From: Hypomesus transpacificus
Taxonomy: Eukaryota; Chordata; Actinopteri; Osmeriformes; Osmeridae
Direction of reading: 5' to 3'
DNA length: 64,000 bases
Assembly (NCBI RefSeq): GCF_021917145.1
Contig: NC_061074.1
Coordinates: 10,132,860 to 10,196,859, forward strand
Shown: positions 10,801-22,800 of the stretch, piece after piece
Layout of the letters: each line of letters opens with the position of its first letter
Position numbering within the stretch: position 1 is the first letter of the stretch
Position numbers and translations under genes: made by a program
The notes under the pieces: generated by a model
What the model was told of the DNA's origin: nothing
Database searches by the model: none
The model's input: the letters and a program-made list of their open reading frames with translations, nothing else

Positions 10801-13800
10801 AGATGTGAGTAGTACTATTACTGTCAAGTCAAGAACTATATTGGTTCAGGAGCATGAATTTGAGAGGCATAATACTTCATGTCTTTCTCTATGCAGGGTT
10901 TCATTGGTGCACCTGGACTAAGGGGGTCCCCAGTAAGTTCACCAAATACTTTTGTGTTTAGGTTGACGTTTTACATACCAAGATCTGCTCCATCCTTGTG
11001 CTTTATCTCTCTGTTCTTCTAGGGAGAGAAAGGAAGATCATTACCAGGACAAAAAGGAGAAGAGGTAAATCCTTGTTTGTGTGGTTAAAGGCCTGTAAAG
11101 TCCTGGAATAAAATCTCAGAATAGTAATGGAACTGCCAAACCTTGTTTTAATAAGACAAACATTGAGGAAATTATGTTTCAAGTCATGGAAACACGATGG
11201 AAATCCTGGCCCAAAGGCATGGGCACACCGACCACTGCTCTTCATTGGACCGTTTTTACATTTAGTCATTTAGCAGACATTCCCCCGAGGCAAGTAGGGT
11301 GAATTGCCTTGCCCAAGGACACAACTTCATTTGGCACGGCCGGAAATCAAACCGGCAACCTTCTGACGAATAGCCCGATTCCCTAACCGCTCAGCCATCT
11401 GTACTAAGTCTCTTAGTGTATCGGTTAAGATATCATAGACAAAGACAGTAGTTTGACATCCCCCTCTTCTCTGACAGGGAGCACAAGGAATGAAGGGGCT
11501 TCAGGGGCCATTTGAAGTAGTGGACCCTCCAGAAGATTTGTATATCAAAGGAAGCCAGGTGAATATAACAAGACATAAAGACATGCCTATTTGCTTTGTT
11601 CCACATTTTTCTTTCATGCTTTCATGTGATGCTTGTGTGTATTTTAGGGGGACCGAGGTGCGAAGGGGGAGTGTGGTCCCAGAGGAATGAATGTAAGTAG
11701 GTGCTCAACACGATACACAATGAGCATGTGTCCATGGGTGTATAGATTCACTTGTTGGTGTATCTGTTCAATTGCCGAATATATTCGTAAATTATCCTTT
11801 CATTTTCCAGGGACGTGACTCTTTCCTACGAATTAAAGGAGAAATGGGAATTGTTGGATTTCCTGGAGTCAGGGTAAGAGAAGTGAACCTTGGTTTAAAT
11901 ACTTTAATAATTATTTTCAGCTACCTAAGACTAGTTTTGTTTTACTTGTCTGGCACAACCAATGGGATGCCTTTCAGATGGTCATGCATGACCCTCAAGT
12001 TGACTCAAGCACATGGTTTGTCTCCATCGTGTGTTTTTTTCCCAGCATTAGCATTGCATGGTTGAACATTTTCTTTTCCTTAAGGGCCGTGTTTTCAGAC
12101 ATCGTTGGGGTGATTGTTATTCCTTTGCCAGAATTACAATTTGTTGTACAATACAAATTGTCAAGATGTTCCCAATTGTACAAGCTTGATATAAAGGCAC
12201 GTTTGCATGTTTGTACCCAGCACCCATTCTCATCCTCAAATCTTCACAACTATTATAATGTTTAGGGCGCCACTGGATTCCCTGGTCTACCTGGCTTACC
12301 TGGAATAAAGGTATTTGTCCTTGCCAAGACCGCTTGAACACCCTTGCATATGCATATATATTCTGAAGATGATTTCTAAATATTGATCTAAATTCAATGT
12401 AAATGTTTAGCTTATGGAAACACAGCTATTTGTACCTTATACTTTATATACTTTATACTTTAATAACTGTGATTTTATCCAGGGGCTTTTCGGGAGCCCT
12501 GGACTACCTGGTCTGATTGGAAACGAAGGACCGAAGGTAAAAAAACAACTATACCCTGGTGTCTCCATCATCACTATTAGTCCCCAACTTTTAATGCCCA
12601 GGTTATTAAGAGGACTTGTTTTGGGGTTCTATCCAGGGCTTTGCAGGGGATCCAGGCCTCAAAGGAAACACAGCGTACCAGTACATCAATGATACAGGTC
12701 GGGGGCCCCCTTTCTGTGGGACTCACTCTCTTTGGTGTTAACAACCATCTTCTCTTCTTTGTAGCTAGAACATAATCAAGCATGGAACCTCATGCACTCG
12801 TGTGAGACATGTCCATGTAGATGTATGTCTGTTCCCTACCTCTGTTTACCCCACTATCAGCTTTCCTCCATTGTCACGTCAGGTTGTTTATGTTCATGTT
12901 GTTTGTGTTGCATGCTGGCATGATGTGGCTGTTTGTCTCTTTATATGATGTCGTTGTTGTTTGTCCCTGGCATCACCATCATGTGTGTCATGTGTCATGA
13001 TGTGTCTTCCCTGGGCATCATACAGGCTGTAGAGGTGAGCTCATCATTTTGCCTGACATCAACCTAAGACACACCTGTACAATACTAATCAATAACATGT
13101 ACCAGCGGACGAATAACTGTTGATTGTGTACTGTGTCCCTGCTGATCTGTACCCATCTAACAGATGATCAGTAGCCATCCAAAACATTATTCTTGTGTAT
13201 AGCTGTGCCACATAAACAAAGCCCCCTTTCGTACCATTTCACATTCACATCTTAACATTATCAGTGAGCTGCCTCAAAATTCTAACAGTCGTAACCATCG
13301 CTCTCACAGGAGCTATGGGAGAGTCGGGGTTACCGGGACAACCTGGTCTCCCAGGAGACGTGGGGGAGATGGGGATGCATGGTCCCCCGGGACGTATAGG
13401 AACATCGATCCCAGGTGAGTGTATCAGGCACACCTGCAGCATGTACAGCAGCATGTACAGGGATACGAAGTATGAAACGTAATTTTAAAAGATGCACATT
13501 CTATACAATAAAATAAGATACGATAATCAAAATTAAATAAACCAAACTAAACAAAAACTAACTTAAACAACAGTGCAATGAAATGGGACAAAACAGCATT
13601 CAAACAGCGGTTTGTGTTTAACCAGTGTTTGTTGCTACTCTGCTAAGGTCCCGATGGGGAGCTTGGTAGACGTGGAGTCCCTGGGGAAACAGGGTCTCAG
13701 GGAGAACCAGGGAGGTTTTATTCTGAAGGGCCTTCAGCGGGGGAGCCTGGTAAACAGGGCCTTCTAGGAGCTAAAGGACAAAAAGGACGGAGGGGCTTGC

Positions 13801-13803
13801 CAG
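7882..13803 (+). CDS. col4a4: col4a4 exons, N-terminal collagenous part
   Basis: Exons: 7882-8016, 8434-8478, 9500-9616, 10430-10498, 10599-10634, 10742-10804, 10897-10932, 11023-11064, 11478-11558, 11648-11692, 11811-11873, 12266-12310, 12483-12536, 12637-12697, 13310-13414 and 13648-13803, plus a possible micro-exon 13026-13034. The first thirteen are phase 0 and begin with a full Gly codon. From 12697 on, introns split the Gly codon after its first base. Interruptions of the triple helix fall in 10430-10498, 11023-11064, 11478-11558, 11811-11873 and 12637-12697. The donor after 12697 (gtcggg) is weaker than the others. Introns here are short and carry three SINEs and one hAT-like element. 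Confidence 0.9.
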
Positions 13804-16800
13804 GTTTGACTCCGTTTTTTTCCCCTCCTTTTTTCACAGTGGCTCTCACAGTTTCACATACACATTCCGTAAAATATACTTACATGACTTCAGTGTGAAA
13901 TGGTGAACCTGAATATGTTACATTTACATTTAGTCATTTAGCAGACGCTCTTATCCAGAGCGACTTACAGTAAGTACAGGGACGTTCCCCCCGAGGCAAG
14001 TAGGGTGAAGTGCCTTGCCCAACGACACAACGTCATTTTGGCACAGCCGGAAATCAAACCAGCGACCATCGGATTACTAGCCCGATTCCCTAACCGCTCA
14101 GCCACCTGACTCCCCATATTACACTGGTAAATTATTTAGCTGCACTCCTGGATGGGATGGGGCTGTGGAGACAGGTACAGTTAACATTTTGAGTAATACA
14201 GTTATAAATATAGGGCCGGCCCAAGGCATAAGCGAACTAAGCAGCTCCTTAGGGCCCCTGTGGCTACCAGTGGGCCCCCAAGAGCAAATGAAATTACAGT
14301 TTAATTTATTATGTAAAAATATATATTGGGTTAGGGTTAGCCCTAACCCTAACCCTAACCCTAACCCTAACCCTAACCCTAACCCTAAAATTTATCGGCA
14401 ACGATAAGCGACGCAGAGGGGCCCCCAAATCAATTTTGCTTAAGGCCCCTGAATACCTATATGTATATATATATATATTTTGACTAAAACACACCAGCGA
14501 TATGGTACTCGGGAAGGGGTGGGGGGTAGGGATGGGTGATTGCATCAGGGGGCCTTGCCCCAGGCCCATGCTGTTGAACCTGTATACACCCACTTAAATG
14601 AATCCTGAAGTTAAAACACTAGCATTTACATAATTCATTTTATGTGCTTATATGAATGTGCGTTTCAGTGTCCTTTTACAAATAGAAATGGGTACACCAG
14701 GCATGGCATAAAACTACTGTATGGAACTTAAACCCAAATATCGCAAGCAATCTACGCAAACTTTGCAATCAATCTTCTGCGTCCTCATAATCAGTGTTGT
14801 ATAGATGGAGACCATCGTTTTCTACCTTCATCTTTCCGTTTTTAAATGACACAACTTCCGACGTCTACAGAGACTTAAAGGTTTGTTAGAATTGTGAAAT
14901 GTTTATTGTAGAGATTTGTTACCACCAGCTTACTACAAATATTGAACAAAGTTTTCTTCCGATCCCATAAAAGTAGGCTACTGTTGAAAGCTACATGTTA
15001 GCTCTTCTTCCGTAGCAAAGCACTGCAGACAAATTCCATTTGATGTGACAAACCTGCCGTAGCCTACTCCATCTAAACCCGGCCAAGTGCGGCAGATTAT
15101 GGCCGGTGCAGATTGCATTCTTTTGAAACTAAAGAAAAAAAATGGACAAAAAAAATAAGAAAAACTCATCTATCGTGATAGTTACCGCCTAGTTACCGTC
15201 CGTGCTACAAAATTATACAGTTTTGTAAATGTTAGGACATATGCCTACTGCCCAGCCCTATGTTTAACACATCTCTGTTCCAGTCTTCATCTTCCAGTGA
15301 GGTAGGCAAGAAGTGTGTAAACTGCATTGTTATCAGGCTATAATCTGAAAAATAGGACAATAAACCCTTTTGTTTCAGAACCATCTAGTCTCTTGACCCT
15401 TTACTTGTAAATGTAAATACAGAGAAGTGTGTCCGTATTCTTCAACAATGGATAAAGATCAGTGTGCATTGGACGAGTAATCATCAATTCAAATACAATT
15501 TATTTGTATAGCCATTTTTACAAGCAATGTCACAGAGGGCTTCACATACGCCCATAGAACTGCCCCTCAACCAACCAAAACCCTCAAGGAAGACAAAGCA
15601 AATTTGAGAAAAAATAGAAGAAACCTTGGGAGGAGCAGTTCAGTGCTCCCCTCCTCCAAAGACAGTTGGTGAAAGACAGGTGCAGAACGCAGGCTGTTAC
15701 GTCCCTCGCCCTGTTTGCATGTGTCTAACAGCAGAGGATATTAGATGTTTTAGTTGAAGGCCGGTAGTTCTTCCAGCTGTGGGTCGTCCAGAAGTTCTTT
15801 CAGGTGGTGACTGCTGGGACAGCTTGGCCCCAGACATCACTGCTTTGGGGTTTTTCTACTGTGGACACAAAGGTGACTCTTTAGATGGACCTTTGATTTA
15901 CCTGAATAGTCACAGAGGTCACAGCTGTAGGGCTTCTCTCCAGTGTGGCTCCTGAGGTGAACTGTGAAATGGCCAGCCTGGCCAAAGGTTTTACCACAGA
16001 GGTCACAGCTGTAGGGCTTCTCTGCAGTGTGGATTCTGCTGTGATTTCTCAAACTGCTAGCATGGCTAAAGGTTTTACCACAGAGGTCACAGCTGTAGGG
16101 CTTCTCTCCAGTGTGTATTCTGCTGTGGGTTCTCAAATTGGAAGCCTGGCTAAAGGTTTTACCACAGAGGTCACAGCTGTAGGGCTTCTCTCCAGTGTGG
16201 ATTCTGCTGTGATCTGTGACACTGCTAGCACAGCTAAAGGTTTTATCACAGAGGTCACAGCTGTAGGGCTTATTTCCAGTGTGGATCATGTGGTGAACTC
16301 TGAAACGGTCAGCCCGGCTAAAGGTTCTACCACAGAGGTCACAGCTGTAGGGCTTCTCTCCAGTGTGGATCCTGCGGTGAACTGTGACACTGCTAGCATG
16401 GCTAAAGGTTTTACCACAGAGGTCACAGCTGTAGGGCTTTTTTCCAGTGTGGATCCTGTGGTGAACTCTGAAATGGTCAGCCCGGCTAAAGGTTTTACCA
16501 CAGAGGTCACAGCTGTAGGGCTTTTCTCCAGTGTGGATCCTGCGGTGAACCGTGACACTGCTAGCATGGCTAAAGGTTTTACCACAGAGGTCACAGCTGT
16601 AGGGCTTCTCTCCAGTATGGATTCTGCTGTGAACGGTCAAAGCTGTCAGGCTAAAGGTTTTACCACAGAGGTCACAGCTGTAGGGCTTCTCTCCAGTGTG
16701 GATCCTGCTATGAGATCTGAAATGGCTACCACATCTAAAGGTTTTACCACAGAGGTCACAGCTGTAGGGCTTCTCTCCAGTGTGGATCCTGCGGTGAACT

Positions 16801-19800
16801 GTCAATTCCCCAAGCCGGATAAAAGTTTTATCACAGAGGTCACAGCTGTAGGGCTTCTCTCCAGTGTGGATCCTGCGGTGAACTGTCAAACTGCTATCCC
16901 TGCTAAAGGTTTTACCACAGAGGTTACAGCTGTAGGGCTTCTCTCCAGTGTGGATTCTGCGGTGAGCTGTGAAATTGTTAGCTCTGCTAAAGGTTTTATC
17001 ACAGAGGTCACAGCTGTAGGGCTTCTCTCCAGTGTGGATCCTGCTATGAGCTCTGAAACTGCTAGCCTGGCTAAAGGTTTTACCACAGTGGTCACAGCTG
17101 TAGGGCTTTTTACCAGTGTGGATTCTCATGTGCTTCTTGAGGTTACTGGATGAGGAAAGGCTCTTTCCACATGTATCACAGTGATGTGTCTCCATAACTC
17201 AGCTCTCTCTTTGTTCTCTGTCTGGTCTCTCTGGATCCTGTATCTCGTCTCTGGAAGCTTGTTTCTCTCTGGTCGATCCTCTGTTCGGTTACTCCTGTTT
17301 CTGGTTGAGTCTCTCTATGGTTGAGTCTCTCTCTGTAGTCTCTCTGGTTGAGTCTCTGTGGTCTCTCTGGTTGAGTCTCTGTAGTCTCTCTGGTTGAGTC
17401 TCTCTGGAGCCTTAAGGTGTCTTCTCTGTCTAGTCTCGCCCATGATCCAAGTATGTTTGGCCAGTGGGGGATCTGGAAGAAACTGTTCCAAGTTAATGAG
17501 AACTCAGCTTTCACATATAAAATAACTCCTTTGTCTGTCATAAAGTCCACTTTGCATGTTGGTCATTTGGTGAGAGGTGTATGTTTCCCAGGTTTATTTT
17601 TCTCGAGAAACACACAACACTGCGATAAAAAGTTATCTCTGGCATACAACTCCTCATAGTAATTTGGTTTTCTTCAAAATAATAATAACTTATACGATTA
17701 ATTACTACACAATAAGCGTTAGGCTACATGTAAACTACCAATAAAATGACTTTGGATTGGAATTGCAAAGTTTGAAACCCAATAATATTAATATACTCTA
17801 TTGGGTCTCATACTCTGTGTCTCGTTTTCTATTTAAAAAGGGATAGTTACAACATAGAAAACAAATGATGGTATGTTTAAAAGCACTCAATTTGTATATT
17901 GGCTCCACTGCTGCATTACAGAACATAGAACTTTATGCTGCCCACGAGGCCGATCAAACAAAAAGTTCACAAAACTGGAGTACGTACCTTGAGCCTCACA
18001 AGACTGTTTGCATCTAAATAAATAAAAATTAGGCTACCTACACTTTTCACAACGTACTAATATATCACCATTAATAAAGACAAACACTGAATCTGGCTAA
18101 TAACACAATGGATGTAGAGCTAGCTAGCTAGCACCGAAATGAGTTTAAAACCAAGAACAATGTCGCAAATCGTGTTTATAACGTCACAAGCAACCATATA
18201 ATGCCAGCACTTACCTTCATAGCTGTTTGAACTACAACAGAGCTTTAATCTTTAAATACATTAGGTCTCACAATAAATGTTAAAAACGTAGGGGAAACTT
18301 CGCTACTACGCATGACTAACTACATTCATTTGAAGCTCACGTAACCGTGGATACAAACCAATGACTGTAAAGTCATTGATGAACACTTGAGATGCAGTTG
18401 CACACTTGAAACACTAGATGACACCAAAACGGTAAAAAGGTTACAATGATAGGCATGCATGCGTCATCATATTTTCATTAATTTTCGTATTCATCGTACA
18501 CTTAAACTGTTTAGACCATATTGAAGAAAATGGCTTTTCTAATTGTATAAATGTATGCGTGATTATGTAAGGAAAATCATCCTTTATCAAGAAGATTTTA
18601 AACTGCAATTTTTACAATAATGTTCTCCGTCGTACAACTTCATTTTCAACCACTTTTATTACAAAATAGAGGAAAACGTACATCGGGCCTTATGACATAA
18701 TTATGTGCGCAATGTAGAACAGCAGACAGATTCGAAATATATCCTTTTGTTTAAAAGTTATGACCATTCTAGTAATAAGTGGAAAAACCTTTTTTTGAGG
18801 GGAATACGTAGGGAAACTTCCCTTTACGTATGACAAACTACATTGATGTAGTTCTAGAGTAGCCTGGCTGCCAGCCCAACTTAGCCCCGCCAACTAAAAA
18901 AATGGTCGGGAAGTTGGGTCTGGGGAAGCTCAGTTGGGGAAAAACTATGTCCGAACAGGAGCTGTTCGGACCAATGACATTGTCAGGGCGGGCTTTATAC
19001 AATGATGGACAGATGATCAACAGTAACGTAATCAACCACGTCACCAAAGAGGCTTGGGTTGAATTCGTTTTCAACAAACAACATATTAAGTTGCTCTGAT
19101 TGGTTGTAGGTCTATCCAATTGAGCGAAGAGGCATTTGTTATACGAGTTAGGTTGAAACACGCCCCATACTCACAGCCCAACGGAGAGTTATCAGACTCA
19201 GATTCTGACTAGAATTATGAGTATGACAACTTCAGGCTAGCTCCAGAGCTCACGTAACCGTGGATACAAACCAATGACTGTAAAAAGTCAATGATACAAA
19301 CACTAGGTGCTCATTTGAAACACCATGTGGCACCAGAACGGTAAAAAAGCTACAATGATAGGATTCTTCTCACCAGATCACTGTTGATACAGCTGACAAT
19401 ATAAATAGGAATCCGTTTACATTTCATACTGGTTGAAGCTGTTTTCTTGCGGGTCAAGATGGTAGCCTTGGTAACCACATTTGAGAAAAGTTGACCAAAA
19501 TGTGTTCCTTACTGGTTATGTATTTTATGTGGTGGATGGGCTTGTGAGAGATCAGTCTGATTGGTCATTCAGTTGGTGTTTAGGAACCCATAGCCTGTGC
19601 TCTGGGATTTCTGCAGGTGTGTACTGCACAGCAGGAGAGCCAGGGGAACCAGGACAAGATGGGGACCAAGGTCCACCTGGTGGTAGAGGGTTCCCGGGTT
19701 ACAAAGGTGACTTTCTGTTATTTATTAATGTGTATGTTGATTGATTCACTTAATCTTTCATGCACCTTGTTTAGTACAGGTCATTGATCATGTCAATATA

Positions 19801-22800
19801 GTACAAAGTTAGCTTTTGGCTTCCTTATCTTCCCCATAACACCATGAGTTTCAAATAAAATTGGGAAAAATTAACATAAACATCTTTTCCCTTACATTTC
19901 AGTTGATATGTCTCCAGTCAGTGATCTATTTACATTTGACACACTCACATCATTGCTACCGCTCACATCTGTTGCATTGTGTGGGGGAAAACACTGAGGT
20001 GTGTGTGTCCTGGTGTCTGTAGGTAGTGCTGGTGACTGTGACTGTGGGGCTTCTATACCTCTGGTGGGGGAGCCTGGTTCTATTGGGCCCCCGGGGTTTC
20101 CTGGGTTACCTGGCATCTCAGGGCCGACTGGACTGAGAGGCGACAGCGGTTTGTCAGGAGAACCCGGAGAACGTGGACCAGCCGTGAGTGGCGGTATCGC
20201 TCCTCATGTGCCTTAGATCACCCAATCTTTTCTCGTTCATGAACAAAAACGTTTATTGGACCGTGTGTTTTTCTGTCAGGGACTGCCTGGGTTTCCAGGA
20301 GCGCGAGGGTTCAAAGGTCCGAAAGGGGACCTCTACATAATGAATATCAAAGGTAAGGGCACATGTGAAAGAATCTTGTTTTGGACAGATTTTTGTGACT
20401 TTGAATGGCAATATGTTGGTCTATATTGTCTCTAGGAAAGAAGGGAGCAATTGGCTCCCGAGGGCCTCCTGGTCAACAGGGAGCCACAGGAAGGAGGGGA
20501 CAAGATGGTTTCCCAGGTGCACCTGGCGACGAAGGCCTAAAGGTATGTCTCCCAGGTCTGTTAGCTGGGTTCAGTGTGCCAGTCTACAAATGTACATGGA
20601 CCAAAAATGAAATGTTTTTCTGTTGGTTCTCCGTCTGACTGAAACAGGGGGATAGCTATTCAGGGTTTCCTGGTGAAAGAGGTTATCCAGGATTCGATGG
20701 TCCTAAAGGATTCCCCGGACCCGCTGGTTCCCCAGGTTTGGATGTCATAGGTGCTGTGGGACTCAGGGGGCCTCCGGGGGATGCGGGACCCCCAGGATTC
20801 AGGGGGCCTGTTGGCCCCAAAGGAGTCCAAGGTCAGGAGCCTGCTCAATGCTTCACTTTGTAATAAATGTGTGATATTATTGTGATTATCTCATCTGTAC
20901 TAATGACTGTCCTCCATTTTGTCTTTTCCTTCCCCGGCCCCCTTGTTGACTGAAGGAGATACTCGGCCCTGTGTGCCCAGTAACCCCGGAGCGCCTGGAG
21001 AGAAGGGAGCTGCTGGACAACAAGGTAACGTTGCCTAACCACTGTCTTCTCACTGGGGTTGGGGTCAGTTTGATTTAAATCCAGTGGCCGTGTCTAAAGA
21101 AAATGTATGTGCTCTCCAGGACTTGCTGGTGGGACAGGTCCCCCTGGGTACAGAGGACTTACTGGACCTGACGGCGCAAAGGGACAGAAAGGAGACTTAG
21201 GGCAGGCAGGACCTACCGGAATCAAAGGTATATTTTGTATATACTTATAAATAAAACAAATAAAACATATACTTAATATGTGATGGAATATGGTTAAATA
21301 ATGCATTATGCTCTCACCCCCATGCAGGCTCTGTGGGGTGTGAAGGAGACGTAGGAGATCCAGGCAAAGAAGGCCTGAGCTATGATGGTTCTCCTGGGTC
21401 CCCTGGCCTAAGGGGCCCTACGGGGCTCAAGGGCCCAGTTGGAGACTCAGTCCCCGGAGCTCCAGGGCCAATAGGATTCACTGGACCACTGGGCCTATCA
21501 GGACCTAAGGGAGTGCCAGGACCACCTGGTCCAACTGGATTAACAGGTACCAGAAACAGACAATATGCAAATCCCTATTCCTGGTATCTCAACTTTAGTT
21601 TTATAGGTGCCGATGCTGGTTACTATATTATACCGTAAGGATTGTGTCAGTTGTTAATCATTGACGAAATAGTATTATATGACTTGCATAGTTTGAAGGA
21701 CTGCCATTGCACAGGTGAAGCAGGTTTGCCAGGTTACCCAGGGGTTAAAGGGGAGCGTGGAGAGATTGGTTCTACAGGCAGACCTGGATCTCCTGGACTC
21801 CCCCCCGTGGAGTGTGAAAGCGGGGCCAAAGGCATCGCAGGGCCCCCTGGACCAGCAGGGGACATCGGCCCTCCAGGTAAATACCGCCTACATGTATGTG
21901 TTCATTACAAGCACCTGTGATGAAGTAAAACTAAGATTTGGTCTGTTGGCAAGCAGTCAGGTCATTTTGTGTATGGGTGTCTCAGGTTGCACTGGTGTGA
22001 GAGGTGATGTCGGACCAGAAGGTTTGCCGGGCACTGGCCCTAAAGGGATGGTTGGGAAAAATGGATCTCCGGGCTTTCCTGGGTATGCCGGGGCACAGGG
22101 TCCCACCGGCCCAATAGGGGACTCGGGTGTACCAGGAGCTGATGGGCAGAAAGGTTAGAAAAACTGTGCTGTACCAAGTGAAGAGAGCTTGCTTTCCCAA
22201 CAACGTCATACAACTGCAGAAAGTTATGAATAATACACAGTAAATCACAATTTCCTCATGTGGCAGACACTTTTATCCAAAGCGACATACCAATCGTGCA
22301 TTTAGAACGTGACAGGAGAATAGGCCTGGGTTGATTGCCCCAATGTGACTTCTAACGTGAAGGTCAGAGAGGTGCACCTGGAAGAGAAGGATCCTCAGGG
22401 GAACCAGGGAGGAACGGGGCCCTAGGACCTCCAGGGAGAAAAGGGGAGAGGGGCTTCGATGGCCAACCAGGCTTCCCTGGAGAAGAAGGAGTCAAAGGAG
22501 GAAAAGGTATGTTTATCTTATCTTAGTATTTTAGTTAGCATCAGGGCAAATGGAATAGAATGGATTCTGATGTGAGGAGCTTATCTTCCAGGTAGCAGAG
22601 GGGCCTTTGGGGACCTTGGAAACACTAATGTTATCCCCATCAAAGGATCACCAGGTCTTCCTGGGGCACCTGGTCTTGATGGTTTCACTGGGCAACGAGG
22701 TGAGAGAAAGACCCAAATCTGTTTACCCTGATTAATTATCAGTTTAATTAGTATGTACTGTATGTGTTTAGCATGGTCTGAGGTAGCTAAACATTGTCAT

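Noticed and set aside
15945..17153. A 402-codon plus-strand ORF across zinc-finger gene 1 (repeating [21 protein letters not shown]), with similar ones over genes 2-4
   Set aside because: It is the complement of tandem finger repeats; the 84-bp periodicity keeps it open. No start context or domain, and the minus strand explains it fully.
17176..17550. Minus-strand ORF rich in [11 protein letters not shown] before zinc-finger gene 1 as a separate protein
   Set aside because: It is a translated CT-rich leader repeat that overlaps the true start; kept only as a possible upstream ORF.
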